From Anaerolineae bacterium (GTDB taxonomy: Bacteria; Chloroflexota; Anaerolineae; B4-G1), in contig JADHWW010000009.1 of NCBI GenBank assembly GCA_016783285.1, positions 1-37,011 of the forward strand: a stretch of 37,011 nt of DNA, read 5' to 3'. Both the position numbers and the translations under genes were made by a program. Of this stretch, positions 1 through 7,350 are shown in pieces. The notes under the pieces are model-generated. The model worked only from the letters and a program-made list of their open reading frames with translations, searched no databases and was not told where the DNA came from. Numbering within the stretch: position 1 is the first letter of the stretch; each line of letters starts with the position of its first letter.

Positions 1-1527
1 CTACCTCCCCGTCTCCACGAACACCGGCCGCACCGTCACCCCCGTCTCCTCGTCCTCGTAGGCCACCTCGTACCGGGCGCGGTTGGTCTCGTCCACGTAC
101 TCGACGAAGAAGGCCAGCGTGATCTCCTCCAACTCCAGACGCTCGCCATACCGCGCCGCCTGACGTAGAGCCTCGCGATATTCGTATTGGGTGCTGAAAC
201 TCTTGACCTCTACTCCGTACATTTTCCCGGCGTAGCGGATGATCAGATCGACTTTGCCGTTCCCCGTCGGAAACTCGGGCCACACTCGTCCCCCATGCCC
301 CTGAAGGAAACTCGCCAAATAGCGATACAGGTTAAAGTGATAGACCACTTCGTAAGGCCGCAAGTCCGCCCGGCGCGGCGTATCCTTCAGCAACCAATCC
401 CGATTTTCCCTCAGATACGTCTCGTACCGGCGCAGCAGGTTCTCGACGTTCAGGCTGCTCTGAGTGATTGTATCGCTCAAATCGGCGGAAGGCTCGTGCA
501 CACGTCCCATCTGCCCAAACAAGTCGCCGGTAAAGTGGCTGAACAACCGTCTCTGTATAAAAGGGCAGGCAAACTTTGCCGGGGTTGCGTCGAGTATCCC
601 ACGCGTATGCAAGAAATGCGACACGCTATCGTGGTAATGAAAGGGAACGTGCGGTCCCGAGCTAAACGCCCCCAACACGGTATCCTTGTACGGCGCTGTG
701 CATGCTTTGCGGACGAGTTGTGCAATGCGTTCGTTTGGAGACTCGTGAGCCAGAGTGTATGCTCGTTCAAAGTGAGCCATAGTAATCGGGCGGTCTTTGT
801 GCTCGTTGTACGTTTCAGTGAACAATTGGCCCAACCAACTGGTCAGACCAGCGTGCCCCCGTGTCTCTCGGAAAAGTCGCTCGATGACTGCCTGCTCAAT
901 CGCTTGACCACTTTCGCGGACATACCACGCGAACATCTCTCGCACTTCTTCGAGAGTCAGATCAGGGATGCGAAAACTGCGCTGAATGTTGTAAGGTACC
1001 TTGGTATCAACGGCCAAGAGTGGCGTGACGCCCACGAGCGCCAGACCGTGCAGCAAAAGATCTCTCGACTCTACCTGGCGGCTTATGTAGATGTTTCTGA
1101 ACACACCAGTGAGCGCCTCAATTACTTTAGCAGTGAGCGTGTCAAACTCGTCGAGAATCAAAATCAACGGCTTATCGAGCACCGTGGAGGTAAACGTGGT
1201 TTCAAACCAGGCAATCTCTTTGCCTGGCTGTGCTGCAAGCTCTCGTGCGATAAAAGTCATCACCTTCTGCGCATCTGTTTCCGTCCTCAAGTGTGCTACG
1301 TTGAGCATCACGGCATCGAACCTGGGGTTGTTTTGCAATCGCCTGGCCACCTCCTGCATCACCCAGGTTTTGCCCCGTTGAGGCGGCGCCCAGACGGTGA
1401 TGTAATGTCCAGGCGCGTTGGGGTTTTCGCCGACCAATTGGGTACATGCGCGGTCAATCAACGCCTGGCGCGGGACGTAGTAGTGCAAGTCCTTATTCAC
1501 CGGCCCGTAAGAAGAAAATTTACGCAT
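1..1527 (-). CDS. AAA-like ATPase with C-terminal PD-(D/E)XK nuclease-type domain
   Basis: This 508-residue protein is complete, ending exactly at the window edge with TAG. A Walker A motif (APPQRGKT, about residues 47-54) and a Walker B motif (LILILDEFD, about 121-129) mark an AAA-type ATPase of the AAA_35-like group. The C-terminal region (about 390-508) has the PD-(D/E)XK pattern: D427 in GKVDLII, then E440-V-K442 on the next strand. This arrangement is common in Chloroflexota and Cyanobacteria, and its cellular role is not established; DNA-directed activity is inferred from the fold only. The ATG is chosen because a GGGAGG ribosome-binding site sits just upstream (about 1533-1539 on the complement). 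A sigma-70-like promoter lies at 1607-1635. The gene stands alone, divergent from the VWA gene. Confidence 0.8.
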   Translation of the reverse strand: MRKFSSYGPVNKDLHYYVPRQALIDRACTQLVGENPNAPGHYITVWAPPQRGKTWVMQEVARRLQNNPRFDAVMLNVAHLRTETDAQKVMTFIARELAAQPGKEIAWFETTFTSTVLDKPLILILDEFDTLTAKVIEALTGVFRNIYISRQVESRDLLLHGLALVGVTPLLAVDTKVPYNIQRSFRIPDLTLEEVREMFAWYVRESGQAIEQAVIERLFRETRGHAGLTSWLGQLFTETYNEHKDRPITMAHFERAYTLAHESPNERIAQLVRKACTAPYKDTVLGAFSSGPHVPFHYHDSVSHFLHTRGILDATPAKFACPFIQRRLFSHFTGDLFGQMGRVHEPSADLSDTITQSSLNVENLLRRYETYLRENRDWLLKDTPRRADLRPYEVVYHFNLYRYLASFLQGHGGRVWPEFPTGNGKVDLIIRYAGKMYGVEVKSFSTQYEYREALRQAARYGERLELEEITLAFFVEYVDETNRARYEVAYEDEETGVTVRPVFVETGR

Positions 1528-1606
1528 CTCAATCCTCCCAATTGATGTTGTGAGAACGCCGGACGACGACGCGGCTTCGCCACAGCCGTTTTGCGCTTAC
1601 GATGCC

Positions 1607-1635
1607 ATTATACTCCATCGCCGGACAATCTACAA
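1607..1635 (-). promoter_or_regulatory. Sigma-70-type promoter for the AAA/nuclease gene
   Basis: On the minus strand TTGTAG, a 17-nt spacer and a perfect TATAAT lie about 80 nt upstream of the ATG at 1527. The -10 is consensus and the -35 is moderate. Confidence 0.6.
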
Positions 1636-1695
1636 GCGGCGGAGCGGCGTCATATTTGGCGAATCAGCCACCACCAGCAGCCCCCGCCCCCGGGG

Positions 1696-1723
1696 GGAAC
1701 CTTCCTGTTATGTTTGGCGTCTA
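1696..1723 (+). promoter_or_regulatory. ECF-sigma-type promoter upstream of the VIT/VWA gene
   Basis: GGAACC (1696-1701), exactly 16 nt, then CGTCTA (1718-1723). This is the classic extracytoplasmic-function sigma pattern (GGAAC / CGTC). The same pair with the same spacing occurs before the next gene at 4220-4247. The predicted transcript start is about 40 nt before the ATG at 1771. Confidence 0.65.
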
Positions 1724-1765
1724 GTAGTCAGAGCACACAAGCACGAGCACACATCAGGAGGAGGT

Positions 1766-1797
1766 TACGAATGTACGAATTTACGAATGCACGAATG
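1766..1797 (+). repeat. Octamer tandem repeat, TACGAATK x4
   Basis: Four 8-bp units (TACGAATG, TACGAATT, TACGAATG, CACGAATG) span the translation start of the VIT/VWA gene. They supply its ATG at 1771 and encode the first residues, MYEFTNARM. Confidence 0.85.
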
Positions 1798-4152
1798 CCG
1801 ACAGCCGCTGTCACAATCATCATCTTACTGTTGAGCGTCGTCTCTCCCGTTCTGGCCGACGGCATCATCATTCCCGACCCGCTTCCCGAGCCCGTCCCGC
1901 TGACGGAATCCTGGCTCACCATCCGCTACCACCGCGTCACCGTGCGCATCGAGGATCAGGTGGCCGTCACCCGCGTCGAGCAAGAGTTCCTCAACGAGTG
2001 CGACTGGGAGGTCGAGGGCACTTATGTCTTCCCGCTGCCGGAGGGGGCGGCCGTCAACGAGTTCGTGATGTGGGTGGACGGCGTGGCGGTCGAGGGTAAG
2101 ATATTGGAGGCCGACGAGGCTCGCGCCATCTACGAGGATATTGTCCGGCAGCGGCGCGACCCGGCGCTGCTTGAATACGTCGGGCGCGACGCGGTGCAGG
2201 CCCGCATCTTTCCCATTCCACCGGGCGGCTCGCGCAAGGTCGAACTGGAGTACAGCCAGGTATTGCCGGTTGAGAACGGTTTGGTGCGCTACGTCTACCC
2301 CCTCAGCACCGAAAAGTTCTCCGCCCGCCCGCTGGAGGATTGCTCCATCCACGTCGAGATCCGCTCCCCCGACCGCATCCACGCCGTCTACTCGCCGACG
2401 CACCAGGACCGAGTCTACATTGAGCGGGACGGCGACTACCGGGCCACCGTCGGCTACGAGGAGATGGACGTTCTGCCCGAAGACGACTTTGAGTTGGTCT
2501 ACACCGTCAGCCAGGAGGACGTGGGGCTGAACCTGTTGACTTACCGGGAGTCGTCCGACGACGGCTTTTTCCTGCTGCTCGTCGCTCCCACCGTCGAGGT
2601 GGAGGAGGGGCGGGTGATCCCCAGGGACGTCATCCTGGTGCTCGACACCTCCGGCTCAATGGAGGGGGAAAAGATCGAGCAGGCGAAGAAGGCGCTGACC
2701 TACGTGCTGGAGCACCTGAACGCGGAGGATCGTTTCAACGTGGTCGCCTTCTCCACCGGGTTGCAGCAGTACGCGCGGGGGCTGCGGCCCGCGTCGGAGG
2801 CCCGCGAGGCTGCCGGCTGGGTGAAGCGGCTGGAGGCAGTCGGCGGCACCGACATCAACCGCGCACTCCTGGAGGCGCTGGCGCAGGCCGATGGTTCGAC
2901 TGGGCTCACCACAGGCTCCGAACGTCCCACCGTGCTCATCTTTCTCACCGACGGCCTGCCCACCGAGGGTGTGACCGAGGTGGAGCAGATCCTGGCCAAC
3001 GTGGATGGGGCCGCGCCGGGCAACGTGCGTCTCTTCCCCTTCGGCGTCGGCGACGACGTCAACACCATCCTCCTGGACACGCTGGCTGAACAGCACCGGG
3101 GGGCTACCAGCTACGTCCGCCCCCACGAGCGGATTGACGAAAAGATCTCTGCCTTCTACGCCAGGATCAGTACTCCTGTCCTGGCGAACATCGAACTGGA
3201 TTTTGGCAATATCCTCGTCGAGGACACCTACCCCTACCCGCTGCCCGACCTGTTCGCCGGCACGCAACTCATACTGGTGGGCCGCTACCGGGAGGGTGGC
3301 GCGACTCGCATCGTGCTGACGGGCGAAGTGAACGGCGAACGCCAGCAATTCGTCTACGAGGGTACTTTTGCCCAGTCCCCCAGTCACCCAGTCACCCAGT
3401 CACCCAATTACATCCCCCGCCTGTGGGCCACGCGCAAGATCGGCTACCTGCTGACGCAGATTCGGCTGCACGGCGAGCGGCGCGAGTGGGTGGACGCCGT
3501 CGTCGAGTTGAGCGTGCGGTACGGCATCATCACCCCCTACACCTCATTTCTCATCAAGGAAGAAAACATTCTGACCGACGAGGGGCGCGATGACGCGGCG
3601 GAGGAATATATGGCCATGCCGACTGCACCCGCCGTCGGCGCCCCGGCGGTGGAAAAGGCCGCGGAGGAGGGTGAGATGCAGAGGGCCGAATCGGCCGGCG
3701 GCTGGGGGATGCCCCACGAGGCCGCGCAGGTCGTGCGGCTGGTCGGCAGCAAGACCTTTGTGCTGCAAGACACCGTCTGGACCGACACAACCTTCGACCC
3801 CTCGCGGATGAGCACCACCCAGGTCGGTTTCGGCTCCGACGGGTACTTTGATCTCCTCGCGGCCCGGCCGGAGTGGGGCGACTACCTGGCGCTGGGTAGA
3901 TGCGTCATCTTCGTCGCCGAAGGCACGGCCTACGAGGTGGTGGAAGGGGAGGCTGGCCCGGTGCAAGTGCCGCCGACCCACACGCCAGAATCCGACCAGC
4001 CCGACCAGCCGACGGCCACGCCGGTCAGCGGCAGCGAGACGACCGCCACAGAGTCCGGCGGCGGCCTGTGCACGGGCGCGACGGTGATGGGCATTGTCGC
4101 GCTGGCAGTGGCGGCGCTGTGGCAGCGGATGCGAGGGTGGAGCCTTCTATGA
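1771..4152 (+). CDS. Secreted VIT and VWA domain protein with C-terminal membrane anchor
   Basis: The start is set at 1771 because AGGAGGAGG lies 4-14 nt upstream, giving 793 residues; the open frame extends further 5' without a ribosome-binding site. Residues 11-29 form a signal peptide ending in VLA. A VIT domain covers about 45-178 and a VWA domain starts near 286, with the MIDAS motif DTSGS at 292-296, so metal-dependent ligand binding is likely. The family resembles inter-alpha-trypsin inhibitor heavy-chain-like and marine-proteobacterial sortase-associated proteins. The C-terminus has a Thr/Pro/Ser-rich spacer, then GGGLC, a hydrophobic segment and basic residues, which looks like a surface-anchoring tail. 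A short SPSHPVTQSP stretch near residue 540 is encoded by tandem repeats. It is transcribed from an ECF-type promoter. The specific ligand is unknown. Confidence 0.85.
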   Translation: MYEFTNARMPTAAVTIIILLLSVVSPVLADGIIIPDPLPEPVPLTESWLTIRYHRVTVRIEDQVAVTRVEQEFLNECDWEVEGTYVFPLPEGAAVNEFVMWVDGVAVEGKILEADEARAIYEDIVRQRRDPALLEYVGRDAVQARIFPIPPGGSRKVELEYSQVLPVENGLVRYVYPLSTEKFSARPLEDCSIHVEIRSPDRIHAVYSPTHQDRVYIERDGDYRATVGYEEMDVLPEDDFELVYTVSQEDVGLNLLTYRESSDDGFFLLLVAPTVEVEEGRVIPRDVILVLDTSGSMEGEKIEQAKKALTYVLEHLNAEDRFNVVAFSTGLQQYARGLRPASEAREAAGWVKRLEAVGGTDINRALLEALAQADGSTGLTTGSERPTVLIFLTDGLPTEGVTEVEQILANVDGAAPGNVRLFPFGVGDDVNTILLDTLAEQHRGATSYVRPHERIDEKISAFYARISTPVLANIELDFGNILVEDTYPYPLPDLFAGTQLILVGRYREGGATRIVLTGEVNGERQQFVYEGTFAQSPSHPVTQSPNYIPRLWATRKIGYLLTQIRLHGERREWVDAVVELSVRYGIITPYTSFLIKEENILTDEGRDDAAEEYMAMPTAPAVGAPAVEKAAEEGEMQRAESAGGWGMPHEAAQVVRLVGSKTFVLQDTVWTDTTFDPSRMSTTQVGFGSDGYFDLLAARPEWGDYLALGRCVIFVAEGTAYEVVEGEAGPVQVPPTHTPESDQPDQPTATPVSGSETTATESGGGLCTGATVMGIVALAVAALWQRMRGWSLL
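3371..3408 (+). repeat. Tandem repeat, CCCAGTCA octamers
   Basis: Repeated CCCAGTCA units inside the VIT/VWA gene encode the SPSHPVTQSP loop after the VWA domain. The same unit recurs at 23107-23155. Confidence 0.8.
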
Positions 4153-4219
4153 GTACGACAACGGAGTGACCCCAACCGAGGTTGCCCCGTTTTGCAGATG
4201 GTAAAGTCAACTCTCGATG

Positions 4220-4247
4220 GGAACCTTCTCACCCTGTCCGGCGTCTA
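4220..4247 (+). promoter_or_regulatory. ECF-sigma-type promoter upstream of the DUF3160 gene
   Basis: GGAACC (4220-4225), exactly 16 nt, then CGTCTA (4242-4247). It is identical in both boxes and spacing to the element at 1696-1723, and the flanking bases TTC and GG next to the boxes also match. Both genes encode exported proteins, as expected for an envelope-stress type regulon. Confidence 0.65.
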
Positions 4248-4290
4248 GTGAGCAGGACACACACCTGAAACTATGATTGGAGGTAAACCA

Positions 4291-6492
4291 ATGACCAAAC
4301 GAACCGTGTTTCTCCTGGTCCTCGTGACCATCGTGATCTCTGCCTGCGCGCCGGCGCCCACTCCCGGCCCCACCGCCGCGCCGATACTCCCACCCGACCC
4401 CACCGCCACGCCGGCGCCCCCGCCCGGCCCCACGCCCACTCCCGCCCCCCCACAACCAATCGTCGTGCGTCCCGGAGGCTTTGCCGTCTACGTGCCCGTG
4501 CCGGTAGACGTGGCGCCCGCCGCTCCCGCCTACACCCCCGACCTGAGCGCCGTCGCCAACCCGGACCTGCTGGCCCGGCTCGACGAAACGCAACAGGCAG
4601 CGCTGGAAGCCAATGGCTTCGTCGTCGTGCCCCAGGGGTACGAGCAGATCTATGCCATCTACCAGCAGGCCGACGAGGCCAGCATCCCCGCCTTCGTCAC
4701 CACCGATGCCGTGCTCCACAGTTTCCACATCCTCTACGACTATGCCCTGCGCCTGGCCGAAATCGAGCACTTTATCGCCGACCTGGAATCACTCAATGCG
4801 GCCATGCTAAAGGCCGCCGAGGCCGACTACACCGCCACCACCGGCCCCGTGCAAGAGGCTGCGTACCAGAACCTGGCCTTCTTCGCTGTCGCCACCAAAC
4901 TTCTGACCCCCGACGCGGAGATGCCCGCCCCCGTGCGCGGCGTCTTGGAAGAAGAACTGGCACTCATTGAGGCTCACGAAGGGATAACCTTTTCCCCCAT
5001 CTTTGGCTACCGCGAGGACTACAGCCAGTACGTGCCGCGGGGCCACTACACCCGCAACGAAGACTTTGAGCGTTACTTCCGGGCCATGATGTGGTACGGG
5101 CGCATGGCCTTTCACCTGGTCAACCCCGACGACCCCGAGGCAGCGCGGCGCGAGACCCGAGGGGCGCTGCTCATCGTGCGGGCGCTGCACCAGGGCGATC
5201 TGCTGGACACCTGGGAGCGCATCTACGAGCCGACCGCCTTCTTCGTCGGCACCGCCGATGACCTGACTGTCTACGACTACACCGCCGTCGCCGAGGCAGT
5301 CTACGGTGGCCTGCCCGACCCCGCCACGCTGGCCGACGCGACGCAATTAGACGAGTTCATCGCCACAGCCCGGCAACTGCGTCCCCCGGCCATCGTCGGC
5401 GGCTTCGTCACCGACCAGGAGGAGCCCGAGGATGTGACGATGGGCTTCCGCTTCATGGGCCAGCGTTTCATCCCCGACAGTTACATGTTTCAGCAGTTGG
5501 TTTACAACCAGGTGGGGCTGTACCGGGGTAGCGGCAAGCCGTTCACCATGTCCCCCTCACAGGCCGGGCCTATCCGCGCCTTTCCGCGTGGGCTGGACGT
5601 GCCCGCCGTTCTGGGCAGCGGACGCGCCCTGGAGATCCTCACCGCCGAGGGCGACACCGACTATAACGGCTACGCCGAGCAACTGGCGAAACTGCAAGCC
5701 GAATTCGCCGCGCTGCCGGAGGAGCAGTGGACCGCCAACCTGTACTGGAACTGGCTCCACACGCTGCGCCCGCTGCTGGAGGTAAAGGGCGAGGGCTACC
5801 CGTACTTTATGCAGTCGCCCGCCTGGCCCGACGAGGACCTGCACACCTGGCTGGGCTCCTGGACCGAGTTGCGCCACGACACCATCCTCTACGCCAAACA
5901 ATCCTACGCCGTCATGGCCACCGGCATGATGCCCGAACCCGAACCGGCGCGGGGCTACGTCGAGCCGCAGCCGGAGGTCTACGCCCGCCTGGCCGCGCTC
6001 ACCGCCCAGATGCAGGCTGGCCTGGGCGGTCGCGGCCTGGTGGGCGACGAGATGGCGTGGAAACTGGAGTGGATGGAGCAACTCCTGTTGGCGCTCAAGA
6101 CCATCAGCGAGAAGGAACTGCGCGGCGAGGGGTTGACCGACGATGAGTACGCCACCATCCGTTTCATCGGCGACGCGCTGGAAAACCTGACCACCTTCTC
6201 GGAGGAGGTCGAGGGGCAGATCACTTCCGCAGCGGACGAGCGGATGGCGCTCATCGCCGATGTGCACACCGACCCCAACACGGGCCAGGTGCTCGAGGAG
6301 GGCGTGGGCGACGGTTTCCCTATCTACGTCGTCGTGCTGGTGGAGGGGCGACAGGTGGTGACGTTGGGCTCCGTCTTTTCCTACTACGAGTTCAAGTGGC
6401 CCATGAACGACAGATTGACTGACGAGGCCTGGCAGGAGATGTCGCCGCTGCCCGACCGCCCGGCGTGGACGGGGAGTTTCATCGTCGAATAG
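4291..6492 (+). CDS. DUF3160 domain lipoprotein
   Basis: The ATG at 4291 is preferred over an in-frame ATG at 4273 because GGAGGT lies 6 nt before it. This gives 733 residues. Residues 1-20 are a lipoprotein signal with cysteine in VISAC, followed by a Pro/Thr-rich linker (about 21-50) that probably spans from the membrane. The rest matches DUF3160 proteins, with recognisable stretches such as ANGFVVVPQGYEQIYAIYQ and VTTDAVLHSFHILYDYALR. The family is widespread in Chloroflexota and its biochemical role is not known. It has its own ECF-type promoter and a strong terminator. It probably shares regulation with the preceding VIT/VWA protein. Confidence 0.8.
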   Translation: MTKRTVFLLVLVTIVISACAPAPTPGPTAAPILPPDPTATPAPPPGPTPTPAPPQPIVVRPGGFAVYVPVPVDVAPAAPAYTPDLSAVANPDLLARLDETQQAALEANGFVVVPQGYEQIYAIYQQADEASIPAFVTTDAVLHSFHILYDYALRLAEIEHFIADLESLNAAMLKAAEADYTATTGPVQEAAYQNLAFFAVATKLLTPDAEMPAPVRGVLEEELALIEAHEGITFSPIFGYREDYSQYVPRGHYTRNEDFERYFRAMMWYGRMAFHLVNPDDPEAARRETRGALLIVRALHQGDLLDTWERIYEPTAFFVGTADDLTVYDYTAVAEAVYGGLPDPATLADATQLDEFIATARQLRPPAIVGGFVTDQEEPEDVTMGFRFMGQRFIPDSYMFQQLVYNQVGLYRGSGKPFTMSPSQAGPIRAFPRGLDVPAVLGSGRALEILTAEGDTDYNGYAEQLAKLQAEFAALPEEQWTANLYWNWLHTLRPLLEVKGEGYPYFMQSPAWPDEDLHTWLGSWTELRHDTILYAKQSYAVMATGMMPEPEPARGYVEPQPEVYARLAALTAQMQAGLGGRGLVGDEMAWKLEWMEQLLLALKTISEKELRGEGLTDDEYATIRFIGDALENLTTFSEEVEGQITSAADERMALIADVHTDPNTGQVLEEGVGDGFPIYVVVLVEGRQVVTLGSVFSYYEFKWPMNDRLTDEAWQEMSPLPDRPAWTGSFIVE

Positions 6493-6510
6493 CGTCGCAT
6501 TGCTCACAGC

Positions 6511-6540
6511 AGGGCCGGACATCGCGTCCGGCCCTTTTTC
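6511..6540 (+). terminator. Rho-independent terminator after the DUF3160 gene
   Basis: GGGCCGGAC, a 5-nt loop, GTCCGGCCC and then TTTTT, 18 nt after the stop codon. Confidence 0.9.
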
Positions 6541-6556
6541 TGTTGGCAACCCCACC

Positions 6557-6585
6557 TTGCCCAAATCGCCCCCCTGGGTTACAAT
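6557..6585 (+). promoter_or_regulatory. Promoter of the membrane glycosyltransferase operon
   Basis: TTGCCC, 17-nt spacer, TACAAT. The -10 ends only 9 nt before the ATG at 6595, and no Shine-Dalgarno is visible, so the transcript would be leaderless or nearly so. Confidence 0.65.
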
Positions 6586-6594
6586 GGCGGCTCA

Positions 6595-7350
6595 ATGAAA
6601 CGTTTGGTCATTGGTCATTGGTCATTGGTCATTATCCTGGCGGCCTTCGTCCTGCTCGCCGGCGCCTACGCCTACGTCACGCCCGCGCTGGAGGCTCCCG
6701 ACGAGGTCTACCACTACGACTACATCCGTAGCCTGGTCAACACCGGCCGCCCGCCGGTGCTGGAGGCAGGAGAGGGGCGGGGCTTTGGGCACCACGCGCC
6801 GCTCTACTATGCCTACGGCGCACTGGCCAGTTTCTGGGTGGGGGAGAACGACCTGGAAGAGTGGCCCCAGCGGCACAACCCCTACTTTGGCTACCGCTTC
6901 GGCGACGTGGGGCGGGACAACAAGAACCTCTACCTCCATCCCGACGACGACACCTTTGGCCGGAGCGACACCTGGCTGGGCATCCGCGTCGTGCGCTGGG
7001 CCTCGGTCGTCCTGGGCGCGATCACCGTCTGGGTGGTCTACCGCGTGGGGCGCGAGGTCTTTCCCGATCGGCCCGAGATGGCGCTGGCGGCCCAGGCCGA
7101 CGGCCCGCCCCTGGGTGGAGACTACCCGACCTCGCTCTGGTCATCCGGTGAAATTGTCGCCGACGGACGGCTCATCTCCGTAAAGAATCTGCCGCCGGGG
7201 ACCTACGATCTGCGCGTGGGGATGTACCTGCTAGAGACCGGGGAGCGGTTGCCGGCCTTTGACGCCAATGGCACGCGGCTCCCCACTGACGCCATCCCGC
7301 TGACCACGCTGGAGCGGCGTCCTGAGCCTGTCGAAGGAGTGGCGCCGTGA
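6595..7350 (+). CDS. Internally deleted DUF2142/GT39-like membrane protein
   Basis: This 251-residue protein consists of the N-terminus and the extreme C-terminus of the two full-length proteins encoded at 10317 and 12653 (about 775 residues). Residues 1-160 match their first membrane helix, the acidic motif APDE (34-37) in the first loop and the region up to VFPDRP. At about residue 162 the sequence jumps to AQADGPPLGGDYPTSLW, which matches the last ~90 residues of the paralogs. About 500 residues, holding most of the membrane helices, are missing without a frameshift. A function as glycosyltransferase is therefore doubtful. The first helix is encoded by a heptamer repeat. The last codons come from a PEPVEG-type repeat and the stop overlaps the next start (GTGA). 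Confidence 0.7.
   Translation: MKRLVIGHWSLVIILAAFVLLAGAYAYVTPALEAPDEVYHYDYIRSLVNTGRPPVLEAGEGRGFGHHAPLYYAYGALASFWVGENDLEEWPQRHNPYFGYRFGDVGRDNKNLYLHPDDDTFGRSDTWLGIRVVRWASVVLGAITVWVVYRVGREVFPDRPEMALAAQADGPPLGGDYPTSLWSSGEIVADGRLISVKNLPPGTYDLRVGMYLLETGERLPAFDANGTRLPTDAIPLTTLERRPEPVEGVAP
6604..6633 (+). repeat. Heptamer tandem repeat TTGGTCA x4
   Basis: Four exact TTGGTCA units. Three units equal seven codons, so the repeat is read as LVIGHWS and forms the N-terminal membrane segment of the gene at 6595. Confidence 0.9.
7319..7338 (+). repeat. Dispersed CCTGAGCCTGTCGAAGG repeat
   Basis: One copy of the repeat also seen at 8279-8348, 18706-18751 and, diverged, at 28077-28120. Here it encodes PEPVEG at the C-terminus of the truncated membrane protein. 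Confidence 0.85.

Noticed and set aside
187..1545. Long plus-strand open frame (452 codons) opposite the AAA ATPase gene
   Set aside because: No recognisable domain and odd composition; the minus-strand frame has clear Walker and nuclease motifs and a ribosome-binding site.
4153..4219. Terminator after the VIT/VWA gene
   Set aside because: Only a 5-bp stem (CAACC/GGTTG) followed by CCCCGTTTT; too weak to call.
5557..6564. Minus-strand open frame opposite the DUF3160 gene
   Set aside because: Low-complexity His/Val/Gly-rich reading, no motifs, crosses the terminator.
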